A stretch of 64,000 nucleotides of DNA from the NCBI GenBank assembly GCA_030374765.1, contig JARGXX010000002.1, forward strand, positions 1,302,001 to 1,366,000, written 5' to 3'. Positions 42,541 to 53,200 of this stretch are shown piece after piece. How positions within the stretch are numbered: the stretch's first letter is position 1; each line of letters starts with the position of its first letter. Both the position numbers and the translations under genes were made by a program. This stretch comes from Agarophyton chilense. Its lineage: Eukaryota > Rhodophyta > Florideophyceae > Gracilariales > Gracilariaceae. The notes under the pieces are model-generated. The model saw nothing but the letters and a program-made list of their open reading frames with translations. It searched no databases and was not told the DNA's origin.

Positions 42541-44210
42541 TTAAAGTGATTTAATAAACTCTTCGCTCAAATTATTCCAACATTCAGTCACACATTCCAA
42601 AAGCGTTCCAACATCTTGAAATTGGCGCTGATTGGCATAAACGCGGCGTGCTGAAACCCCCCAAATGTTTTCCATAATGTTCAAGTCAGGTGACATGGCT
42701 GGCCACTGTAAAACATTAACATTATGATCAGCCAACCACTTTGTAGTATACACTGAACGATGTATAGAAGCCCCGTCTTGCTGAAAATTAAAACTTTCTC
42801 CGATTGTTTCCGCCGCAAATGGAAGCAATTCTTTCTGCAACACCTTGCAATACTTCATGGAATCCATTTTACCGACGCAAACAACCAGATTACTTAAACC
42901 ATAGTAGGAACAAGCACCCCAATGCATCATAGAATCCCCTCCATTTTGTCGTTTAGAAAAATTAATCTCTTTCTTCCTTTTATCATGCCAATAATGAGCA
43001 AATCCATCTGGTCCATCTAGGTTAAATTTGTTCTCATCGGAAAAAATGGGTTTTTCCATTTCGTCATAGAAAAAGTCATCTTCTCTCGAGCCCAAATAAA
43101 CCTTTTCTCTTTATGTATTTTCGTCATCATTGGTACTTTCTTCATCTTCTTATAGATTAAAGTTAAATCATTATGTAACACTTGTTGTATGCGCCTTACA
43201 GAAACCGAGAGAGAAAGATCTTTACGGAGTTCTCTCGCGGAGCTAGATGAGTGTAGTGCAACGCCAAGGGCGGCGGAAACACACGAAGATGTCCGAGTCT
43301 TCCTCCAAGGAGGGTAGCACGGCGACGGAGCCTCTCCAGAGTGAACACGACTAAGTCGGGGTGTAAGGCCGAGGTTCACCGGCACGCCAAGCGGGGAGAG
43401 TGCGGGATGCTAGAAGGGAGCAGACCAGGTATGAGCTGTATTCCACGGGAGTGGGCAATTGATAAAGGGGGGACCACCCAGTGGGGGCGATCGGGGGCAT
43501 GGGCCACGAGAGCCAAAAGAAATACGTAGCAAACCCAATACTGGGGCGAGAACACAGCAGTGGTATGAAAGATATACACGCTAACAGCGGTGAGTCTCCT
43601 GTTGACGCAGGGTGGATAAGTCTGCCGTTAGTAACGCGGCTTCACCTCCGTAGAGTGTGGAAGACTCGCGAAAGCGGAAAAAGACTTAGAGCCAAGAACC
43701 CTGGTTGGGGAAGTTTACTGAGTGTCAGGGCGAGATCGCCCTGGCACTATATAGTGTAGAGTGCTGTAGAAAACTCCCTAACCTAGTGTAATAAATCTAA
43801 ATAAATAGAGAACATATCCAGCAATGCTGTGCCAGCCTCTCCCTGGCCAACCACGTTACACGTGTGTCAGTTGCACCCAAGTCGGGGCCACGGCGCGCTG
43901 CAGCTACGCCATGCGCATCCGAATGTTTCGGGAAAAATACTAAGTCCTTCAGAACCCATCCCAGAGGGCGTGCACCACAGTGAGTTTGATGCCGAGCGAA
44001 GAAGAGAGCTCGTTTAGCCGTCAAACTCATTTTGTTGTTTTTAGAGCCGTTATAGCGTTTGTTGTAGTTTTCGGGATCTTTGAGGAAGTTTTGGACCACA
44101 GTGCGAGAGCGTCCAATGGTTTGAGCAATCTCTCTTTGAGACCAGCAATGAAATGAAGCTGCAAGTATCATACCTTTTTCTTTATCCGTTAAAGGTTTTC
44201 CACGGCCCAT
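42541..44210 (-). pseudogene. Tc1/mariner transposase, split and frameshifted
   Basis: The N-terminal part begins at the ATG at 44210 with a helix-turn-helix ('LTDKEKGMILAASFHCWSQR', 'EIAQTIGRSRTVVQNFLKDP'). It is cut at about 43980 by the solo LTR and resumes at 43251 with 'SARELRKDLSLSVSVRRIQQ' (second helix-turn-helix). A frameshift near 43075 leads into the catalytic domain: first Asp in 'PIFSDENKFNLDGPDG', second in 'FNFQQDGASIHRS', and Glu in 'WPAMSPDLNIMENIWG', with 34 residues between the second Asp and the Glu. The catalytic residues survive but the gene cannot encode a full protein. Confidence 0.88.
43252..43979 (-). repeat. Solo LTR (728 bp) inserted in the transposase
   Basis: The ends are TGTAGTGCA and TGCACCACA, a 9-bp terminal inverted repeat with one mismatch. 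The flanks ATGAG (43247-43251) and GTGAG (43980-43984) look like a 5-bp target duplication with one change. Removing it rejoins the Tc1 sequence. Its first 130 bases resemble the start of the outer chromovirus LTR (shared CACGAAGAT, AAGTCGG and GTGTAAG), so it belongs to a related family. No internal genes remain, as expected after LTR-LTR recombination. Confidence 0.75.
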
Positions 44211-44289
44211 ATTTATGTTCTTGGACTTTGAAGTTGTAGAAAGTGTTGAGGAGAATGTTGTTAGAGCTTTTGTTTTATTCAAAATGCGC

Positions 44290-44925
44290 GCGCGTTTGTT
44301 CAAAGGAAAAAATACTGTAGTGGACTTTAATTATATTTCGGGGGTGCTTTTTGTACAAAGTGTTATTGACATTGTAGATAAGTAGAAAATTTTTATTAAT
44401 GGCGTCTAAATTGTTTCATTTGTTCTTTTTAAGCGTTACTAGAGAGAAGGTTGAGAGGAACATGAGCGAAATGGAGCGCATCAACAAAAAGGGGGGTGGC
44501 TTTAATTGGATTTCGCGCACTGTAGCATTCGCCTGGGTCGGCGCACAACTATGACACGCCTCCTTGGCTCTCGCCTCTGCGCTTTCTTGACTTCTGTCTC
44601 CGCATTTTTTCAGCTTTTGGCTCTGCGCTTCCTAGGTTCTTGCTTTCGCACATGGTCAGCTCTTATCTACGAGCTTTCTCGACTGTTACAGTGCGCAAAA
44701 TCCAATTAAAGCCACCCCCCTTTTTGTTGATGAACTCCATTTCTCTCGTGTTTCTCTCAACTTAATCTCTTCTAACGCTTAAAGAAAAAATGAAACACTT
44801 TAGAGCCAATTAATAAAACCTGTCTATGTCTTTACACAGTCAATAACACTCCGTACAAAAAACCCGAAATCTAATTAATGTTCACTACAGTGGTTTTTCT
44901 TTGAAAAAAATGCGCGCGCATTTTA
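44290..44925. repeat. Large inverted repeat formed by the ends of two Tc1 copies
   Basis: Sequence at 44290-44522 recurs in reverse complement at 44689-44925 with moderate divergence, around a 166-bp spacer. Each arm has both end-like motifs (CAGTGCGCG and CAGT followed by TTTTTC). The arms are the facing ends of two elements in opposite orientation. Confidence 0.75.
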
Positions 44926-45232
44926 AATAAAACAAAAGCTCTACCAACATCGTTATCGACACTTTTTACAACTTCGAAGTCCAAAAACATAAAAATAAGC
45001 CGCGAAAAACCTTTGACAGGTAAAGATAAAAAAATGAAACTTGAAGCTTCATTTCATTGTTTTTTCAAAGATAGATTGATCAAACTATCACACGCTTTTG
45101 CTCTTGCACTATGATCTAAAACTTTCTAAGTGATCCTGAAAACTATAACAAACGCCATATAGTCTCTAACAGCAAAAAAAAGTTGACGGCTAAAAAAACT
45201 CTCCTCTGCTCGGCATCAAACTCATCTATTTC
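44689..45232 (+). mobile_element. Tc1/mariner copy 2, inverted, 5' part only
   Basis: It begins CAGTGCGCAAAATCC next to TA at 44687-44688. It contains a decayed reverse-orientation match to the transposase N-terminus of copy 1: GACGGCTAAA and CTCGGCATCAAACTCA occur in both. No ORF survives. It stops where the outer LTR begins (TGTACGACAACGC at 45233), so its other half should lie beyond the right edge of the window. Confidence 0.65.
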
Positions 45233-46100
45233 TGTACGACAACGCTTGGAGCGGAGATACCACGAAGATTTTCGGGATCTTCCTCTCTTGAGATACACGC
45301 CTCAGGCGGAGGAGACGCGTCCCAGCGGAGCACAGAAACAGAGCCACTCTGGAAAGGCACGACGAAGTCGGGTGTAAGACCGAGGCCAATCCGGCGGGAT
45401 ATACCTAGAGTGTTGAGGTGAGCACCGCACAGTCCGGGGTGTGACCAATCCTAGGCGGAGTGGTATCACGGCGATTGTCGGAAAAGAAGCGAGGAAGCAC
45501 TCGTATGAGGTGGAAGAGCGGGGTGAGTGAGGCGGCCACTCACAAGAGCCAAAAAGAAGAACAAGAGGAAAACGGGGGCGAAACCCTATACAGGTTCGAG
45601 AATACGACAAGTGTCGGAGATTAAATATGAACCCACGGTGGTGGTAGCACTCTGGTCAACAGAGGGGTGGATGAACTAATGCGACGGGCGCTCACGCAGT
45701 ATGCAGTGAAGACGCGCCGAAAGAGAAGAGTTCAGAGCCAAGACGCCCTCCTTGGGATCTCCCAAGAGGTTGTTTACTGGGGAGCAGTGCTCAACCTCCT
45801 AAGTAGTGTGGCGCGCGGCCCCTGACAGTGGGCGCGCGCCCGAAAAATAGACACTAAATAGCGATAGCGTAGCTAAATAAATACTAAAAAATATTAAATA
45901 ATACTAACCATTAGGTAGAATCCGGGCCACGTGTGCCACGCCTCGCACTCGCGCGTCGGCATCCGTGCAGTCCACGTGTTCCACCAGTGTGCACCTCCGG
46001 TCCTAACCGGCCGTCGGCACGCAATAGCGGTATAGCTTGTCATAGACCAAGCTAGTTCTCAAGCGAGCGAAACCTCTAAGTCCTGAGAAGAAACCCCCTT
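45233..46100 (-). repeat. Outer chromovirus 3' LTR (right boundary approximate)
   Basis: It starts TGTACGACAACGCTTGG. The first part resembles the solo LTR at 43252. It contains a GC-rich palindrome (GGCGCGCGG...GGGCGCGCGCC at about 45811-45838) followed by AAATAAATAC-rich DNA. The partner LTR is off the window, so the inner boundary (about 46.0-46.1 kb) is a guess. Confidence 0.55.
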
Positions 46101-47300
46101 GAAGGGCATTGCACTTCATATCCCCCTCCTTAGGTGAAGAACACGCCGTCGACATTGCGGGGAGGCAACGGTCCAACCGGCATAAAAGCGAGCCGCGTAA
46201 CGCGTCCAGCGACCACTCGACTGTCGAAGGCAGAGCTGCACAACCGAACGACAAACGCACCAACGCCGTAACCACTCCTCGAACTTCGAGTGCGCTTCTC
46301 CATCGTACACCAACCTCTAGCGATTGCATTCCGATACCTCGGCGACCAGTACTCCCGATGAACGGTGGTAACACTCCCCACCGGGGTTACTTCTCCGGTT
46401 TCCATTCGGCTCCCCTTCCACGGGGGAGTGCCTCGTCAACCACACCGAGCCGATCCCGGGGTCCCGTGGAAATTTCAAGCCACATCACTCCTGCGGACGA
46501 CACCTGGCCCAGTTACAACGAGCTCGTCTGGTTAAACCCGCGTCAACATGCGGCGATTCTCCGGAGAGCTCCGTGGTTCCATCCGACAGCGGTCTTCGAC
46601 AAAGAACCCGTGGCATCGTATGTTGATGGCAATGCGCGTCTCCCGGGCGAGCTGCCGGCTTTGATCACCACCTCGTGGGATTGGCGACGCCGTGTGGCGG
46701 TTCCCGCTCACGCGATCCTGCAGCGAAGGCACGAGTCAACGGAGGAGGCGCATTGCATATTTGTCCGCATCGGCTATTCACGGATCAACGGGGCGAACTT
46801 TCAATACCCCATCCCTGACGAATTCGGCTTCGACGTACGGATGTACAGGACTCCGGGTGAGATCGGCTATTGTGACCGCCTTGCGGCGTTGGAAACTTAC
46901 GCATAGCGCGGTCAACCGCGAGCGCGTCAAGAAGCGATCTGCTGGTTCCGTCCGATCATTCGTGCCCGGTTCCGTCACCTTCATCGTTAGTCCCGATATC
47001 GGTGGTTACAGAACTTCGTCCGCGAGGAGCGTCGGGGCAGATCCCGCTTCGGGTTCCTTGTCCCTTATCAGAACACGGAGATGAACCGGATTAGTCCATT
47101 CTACCAGTTCGGGCGATACGTTCCCCTGCCTGGGTGGTGGTCCTCCTTCGAGGTGTGCCGGGGATGTTACGTGGAGTTGCCTCCAGTCGTCTCCTATCTG
47201 GGCTCGTACCTCATCGAGGATCCGCACTTCGGCTTATGTTCCGTGGTCCTAACCGAATGGGCAGTCCGCGCCGAAGCGTACATCTTGTGGGAAGCCTACT

Positions 47301-48014
47301 TGTAGTTTCCGCTCTAACGGAGAGAGCAGGCACCTGCGACAGCGTTCGGACTGCCAATGGGTCGCTTGCGGCGAAGGAAAAGGGGTGGTAGAGCTACAAC
47401 ACCAGCGAGCTGGAAGTGGGGTGTAAGGCCACCTCGCCAGCGAGGGTGAACAGTGCAACTGTAAAACGTTGATGGAACGTAGGTACGAGACGGCTCGTGA
47501 AGTGGTTGGGGGCTGACTATCTATTATATCTCGTCCGGATCTCCGGTTAAGGAATCCTAAGCGAGGAACAGAATAGTCATGATGTCCATGTTGTCTCTTT
47601 TACTTGGAGTCGGCGCTTACCTCTGGTACACTATATACTGTGTACCAGGGTGAGTTCCCAAATAAATATATAAATAATACCCAGTGCTCAGCCATTTAGC
47701 CAAACCACTGTATGGGTATGGTCCCTAATGGACGTCTAGCTACAAAGGATAGTAAAGCCCTCCACGTGGATCGCCACTACATGCACCGTTGCCAATACGG
47801 CATTCCCCTAGGAAGAGTCGCAACTATGCGCGCGACGTGGTAAGCCATTCGACCCATGACGCCACGTGTTCCACTAAGACATTCTGCCTCTAGGCATCCT
47901 ATGCGGGATGCCGTTTCATATCACAATGCTGATGATAACACTCACTTATGAGTTCCAACCGCGACTTCGCGAAAAACCAACCTATCGGATTCCCCGACAT
48001 AGTAGAATACTACA
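47301..48014 (-). repeat. Inner chromovirus 3' LTR
   Basis: 714 bp. It contains the hairpin CTGGTACAC/GTGTACCAG around TATATA (about 47625-47652) followed by AAATAAATATATAAATAATA. In the pol sense this reads as a TATA-like stretch followed by the hairpin. The accessory ORF starts 25 bp beyond its inner edge. Confidence 0.9.
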
Positions 48015-48038
48015 CACACCACTCGTTAAGCGCGAACC

Positions 48039-49865
48039 ATGGGGGACGCAAGAAGCCTTTATACGCAGTCGGACCGGTGTTCCGGGTACTCTTCGTCATC
48101 AAGAATTCCTCGCCGCCCGACCAACTCTTATAGTTCTCAACAGCATTCTGTTCCTCACCGCTCTTCAGCTCGATCTCTCGCGATGGATCCGAACGCCGGG
48201 TCCAACCCGTTCCAGCCCTCCTCTGAGGATGTGCCTTCTGGGGCTCCTTCCAACACTGCTGGTTATGCGTCGCAGCCTACTGCTCAACTCGGTCCATACC
48301 GTTCGTTCCCCACACCGTACACCGGATTCAGGTCGGTACCGTTACCTCAGCCAACCGTGGCTCCGATGCCGAACGCGGCTTACGTCGCCTCTGCGGGTGT
48401 GATTCGAGCTCCTTCTCGTCGTGCTCAGCGGAGCTACCCGCACCCTGTGAATTTCTACGGACGAGATCCTCTCGACAACGTTGAACTTTTCGCGCAAGCG
48501 CCCTGGTTTGATCCAGTTGCTATCCGCGATGACGCGTTGATACAACAGTATGTACACGGTGGGTACTTCCCTGACGGTATTCCGGAACACTCGATTTATA
48601 GCAACGACTGGGCGAGCCATATTGCTTTGCCAGACAACGCGATTGCGCGATATTCAACGGAAACCTTGTCCGAAGCCCGTACGCGGTTCATCAAGCTGAT
48701 TTACCAGCGTCTTCATCGATTCATCAGTACGGTTCTCCTCCCGCAGGACTGGGAACTAGATACCTGGAAAGCCCGTACCAACGGTGAAGGTTACTCGTAT
48801 ATCGAGACACTCGTTGAAGTCGATGTTAGCGGTTGGCGCGGTGTGCGCGGTGTGCGTGATGCAGCTCTCTGCTTTCAGCAACCTCTTCTCCGTGCGGAGT
48901 TCCGCTTCCTTCGAAAGCGTGACATTCTCTATGGGGATTATCCCCGTTAGCACCGTCGTACTCGATCACGTTTGGGCTATTTGGTGCCGTATCAAATGAT
49001 CGAGATTGACCGCATCCGGCGGAACGCGCGCTTCGGGCGCTACATCGGTATTCCGGAGCATTGGCCGGCGATCGAGAGTCCTCGTGGTTGCCCTGTGGAG
49101 CTCCCACCGGCGATCTCCTACAGCGGGTCCGCGTTGGTTAACGACCCGTTCTCGGGATATTGGTCGGTGGTTTATAACGAGTTTATCGCCAAGATGGCCG
49201 TCTTCCTCCTGTGGGATGCTTATGATACCTTTAGAGTTTGGTACATGTCGCCCACAGCGCGAAAGTATGCGAGAGAACTCGATCTTTCCCTTGTCCTGGG
49301 ATCCCGTGCGAACCATGCCGACTTCCTCCATCTTGTGGATTTGATCGACAGTGTCGATTGGTCTGGAGTGCCAGCTGATCAATCCGCTCGCGGAACCCGT
49401 GCAAGACACCACGACCATTCTCCTGGACGAACAGCAAGTGCTGGAGATTTCTTTTGGTACGACCCCTGGACGCGCCAGTTGATCACCTCCGAGCAGGCTC
49501 GCTTTCTTCGGGAGAACCCGCGTGACATGCCACCGAACCAGCTTACTGGATACGTGTACGATGCTACTCCATCCGAAAACAGAGAGGAACCGTATGGGGA
49601 AGGACCGGGAGCTGAGGCTGAACTCGGTTACGAGGAAAAGCCAGAGCTGGCATGCGTAGCGACTTCCGTCGATCAATCCGCAGTGGCGGAAGTTGCTCAA
49701 GAGAGGTTTCATGGGTTTACCCAGCAACCGAGTGCAGTGCCGGTCGAAGATCCAGGCTTGAATCCGCTGAGGCAGTTCTTTTTAGATGCGGGCTTTCCTG
49801 TGGACCAAGTTGAGTGTGATCATGCACAGCTTCTTGCGAACCTGCGTGCTCGCACGTCTGTTTGA
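48039..49865 (+). CDS. Inner chromovirus antisense accessory protein, unknown family, with one in-frame TAG
   Basis: The ATG at 48039 (ACCATGG), 25 bp inside the LTR, opens a frame of 609 codons to the TGA at 49865. It is broken only by a TAG at 48948-48950; a second ATG lies at 48183. Residues 1-140 are Ser/Pro/Tyr-rich; the middle is globular ('NVELFAQAPWFDPVAIRDDA', 'SNDWASHIALPDNAIARY'). After the TAG the frame continues with 'GYLVPYQMIEIDRI', 'GCPVELPPAISYSGSALVND', 'FLLWDAYDTFRVWYMSP' and an acidic tail. Because conserved blocks lie on both sides of the TAG, the original protein spanned it. No membrane segment, nuclease or protease motif is visible. The homologue in the outer element shows that selection kept the protein for some time. 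Confidence 0.7.
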
Positions 49866-50232
49866 TGATCCTAGAAAAGACTCCCAGTCAACACCCTTGC
49901 GGTGGTATCTTGATCCCAATAAAACTCCGGTTACTTCGTGTCTTCACGTTCCCTTCTTATCTTCTAGTCTTCATCTCTTCTCGCTTCTCGAGTTCTTTAC
50001 TTCTTCTTCTCGCTTCTCGAGTTTCATACTTCCCTTCTCGCTTCTCGAGTTCCTCAATCCTTCTTCTCGCTTCTTGAGTTTTTCATAGGTGATAATCAGT
50101 AAAAGTCCTTCGCTTGCGTGTCATAGGTGAGAATCAGTAAATGTCCTTTGCTTGCGTGTCTTCACGTTTCCTCTTCATGATTTCTTGTTTTCTTCTCGCC
50201 TTTCGAGTTTTTACTACCTTTGTAGCCCATAC
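49866..50232. other. Convergent 3' interval with tandem repeats
   Basis: This lies between the stop of the accessory ORF (plus) and the stop of the chromodomain (minus). At about 49975-50085 a unit like TTCTCGCTTCTCGAGTT recurs four times with spacer variation. Then a ~38-bp unit starting CATAGGTGA(T/G)AATCAGTAAA occurs twice (from 50085 and 50123). The repeats may mark shared transcription ends; no gene is seen. Confidence 0.65.
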
Positions 50233-53200
50233 TCAGAAATGGGATGTGCCCATGAGCCCGACTATGGAGGAGTCGATCTCCCTGGGGATTGATAATCGCA
50301 TGCGTCGATGATATCGCACGAGTTGCGAACGGGGGATATGAGCTATAGGTTCCCACGTATCCGCTTCCGGAGGAAAACCGTATCAACGGACTCGATACAG
50401 TAATTCTCTAGTATCTTCATGCTCGCCATGTTCCTGGGCGTTTCCCAATGCTTTCGCTGTTGGCGCGAGACTCCTGTTAACAGGTTTGAAATGCCTTAGG
50501 GCTGACCCAAGCGTCTCTGTGTTAGCAGTCTTAGCGTCGCTAAGCGTTCGCTCGTCGACAAACTGTCGTTCTGTCTGTAGGGGCAGTGAACTCATTCCTT
50601 GACAACCTTTCTCGGATAAAGAGCTATCCTGTTTTCCAGGTTCCATAGAAGCGTACTTCTTGCTACTTCTCAATTCCATTCGTGGATGAACTTCCTTCGG
50701 TTTATCCGATTCTGACCGCTGCTCGGTGTACGATGGTGCTTGCACCACGACAGGAGGCGATAATTCTTCTTCTTCCTGCCTACGAGGGATGGGAGCCGAT
50801 ATCGGCGGAACAGCGAGTGGCGCTTTACCTGACGGTTCAGCCTGAACCGGCAACGGCGCGTTTTCGCGTGCACTCGTTTCCAAGTCCTTGGGGCCAAGTC
50901 CAAAACATCTTTCCGGCTTTCAGGTTCCATTTCTGTACTTACGGGTGTGCGCGTGCCACGGGGCATATCCCAATACTTCGGAAGCTGTCCGTGATTGGCG
51001 TACGCAACCGCCGGCCGAGCTTTCTCCTCCGCTCGAGCCATTGGTGGCGGTTCACTCTCCCCAGAGTAACTTGGGCTTTTGCCTTGACGTTCCGTTGCAT
51101 TTGCCTCCTTAGTTCTACCAGATACCTGGACTTCCACTTGCGGGTCAGGCGCGACTTCAACGCGATCGCGCGATACACGTTCAACGTCCTCACCTGTCTT
51201 GATGACCACTGTGTCTTCATTAAGGTCCACCACTTTGAAGGGTCCAGCCGCTATCGGCAACAACTTATGACGAGATTCTTCCTGTTTGTCAGGTCTTTCG
51301 ACTCGCACGAAAACGTGACCACCTACTCAGATTGCCGGATTTCCTCTTCGCCTTCTGGCGTCATAGTTTCGCTTATAGCGAGCTTTCGTCTTTGATAACT
51401 CCGTAGCGGCTTCTTCCGCTCTGGCCTCCAGGTCATTCCTCCATTTCAGATGGTACTTAGCCGGGGTTGGCCCGTCCAATTCTGTCTCGTCGTCGAGCGC
51501 AACCGGTAAAGCCGGAGGGTTACGTGAGAGCACGAGGTCGAACGGTGCCGTCTTTGTAGAGGTATGCACTTGCGTATTGTACGCGTAGCACAGAGTATCT
51601 GTAAACATGTCTCATTCTTTCGGGTGGTCCGCGATGTAGTGTCGTAATGCTGCTATCAGCGTGCGGTTGAAACGCTCCACCTGACCGTTGCATTGCCGAT
51701 GATAGGTCGTGGTAAACACGTTTCGAATGCCCATAATGCGGCAAACATTCTGAAAGAACTTCGCAACGAATTGCTTCCCATTATCTGATAACAGAACTTC
51801 TGGTGGTCCGTATATATATACCCAGTGTTTGATAAACGCCTGTGCGATTACGGTTGCGGTTATCCGCTTCAGCGGCACATTCCGCACTAGCTTCGCGAAG
51901 CGGTCGGTGATTACCAATAGGTAGCGATAACATCGCCTTGAGCGAATCAATTCCCCTACGATGTCGATACTGACGTATTGTAAAGGCGCTTTCGCCTGGA
52001 ATAATGTCATCGGTTTCCGCTTCCTGTAAAGCTTCACGAGATTCTTCGCACATGTTGTACACAACCTCACTGTAGCATGGCAGTCCATTGCCAAAGTAAG
52101 CCAGTAAAAATCTCTTCTTATAGTCATGAACAACTTCGTTCCTCCTGGATGACCAGACAGCCTTCTGTAGTGTGCCAGATGGAGTAATCGACTCTTCAAG
52201 ACGTGTGGAATCACGATTTGATCATGCTTTTCGACATGTCTTAACAGTATTCCTCGTGAATCGATTGAAAAGGGGAGCTCCTCCCCCCCGTTAAGACGAG
52301 AACGTATCGACGCACAAAACGTATCGGCGTGTTGCTCATTGAGGAGCTTAGTGCACGAGATTCGCTCGAGTTGAACTGAAGGGTCAGTGTCTACTAATGA
52401 AAGGAACGGGTCTGCATCCGAGTAATCATCAAGGGTCTCTTGTTCCACTTCTTCAAAGGATGGTGAATGGGACTCCATGTAGAAGCAAGGTATCTCTTCA
52501 TCTATTTCGCCTTGGGTTTCGCCCAGTGTTTTGAGTCGCGATAGCACGTCAGCTTGTACATTGGCCAATCCCTTCTTATACTTCACTTCGAAATCGAATT
52601 CAGAAAGGCGTAAGCGCCATCGTGTGAGACGACCAGACGGATCTGTAATGGACAGTAGTCATCGTAGAGACGAATGATCCGTGTTGACGGTAAAACGTTC
52701 TCCTTGGAGATACGGTCGCAATGTGGTTAGAGCCCAAACGACTGCAAGGCATTCCTTTTCTAAAACTGAATACTTCTTCTCAGCTGCGTTCAACGATTTT
52801 GACCAGTAACCAATGGGTTTGCGTTCACCATCAGGGTGTGTTTGAAAAAGAGCACACCCTACTTGGTACTCGCTAGAGTCGGTATCCACTGAGTATGGCA
52901 GGTTGGGGATAGGCAGCGCCAAGACTGGGGCTGTTATAATCTTTTTCTTCAGCGTGTCGAACGCTTCCGCTTCAGCTTGTCTGAATTGTTCCAGCTGTAC
53001 TGGTTGTCCTTTACGCAGCTTTGCGTTGAGCGGTGCCGCTATATGCGACTATAGCGGCACGAATCGTCGGTAGATGTTGCACAAACCGAGGAAAGAACGC
53101 AATTGCTTCTGTGTCGACGGAGGTTGTACTTAGCAGAGAGCCGCTGTTTGTGCCTCTTGAATGGAAAGCTTTCCCGGCTTGATCACATGTCCTAAGTACC

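Larger units (their letters stand above)
42252..44522 (-). mobile_element. Tc1/mariner DNA transposon, copy 1, interrupted by a solo LTR
   Basis: The ends are inverted repeats: CAGTGCGCGAAATC at 42252 on the plus strand and the same on the minus strand ending at 44522, each followed by AAAGCCACC and each flanked by the dinucleotide TA. Inside is a DD34E transposase on the minus strand. A second end-like sequence (TACAGTATTTTTTCC on the minus strand near 44320) may be the end of a shorter inner element, so the boundary could be nested rather than single. Confidence 0.7.

Noticed and set aside
42252-44522. Single simple Tc1 element with one pair of ends
   Set aside because: A second end-like motif near 44320 means the boundaries may be nested; I kept the outer pair but lowered confidence.
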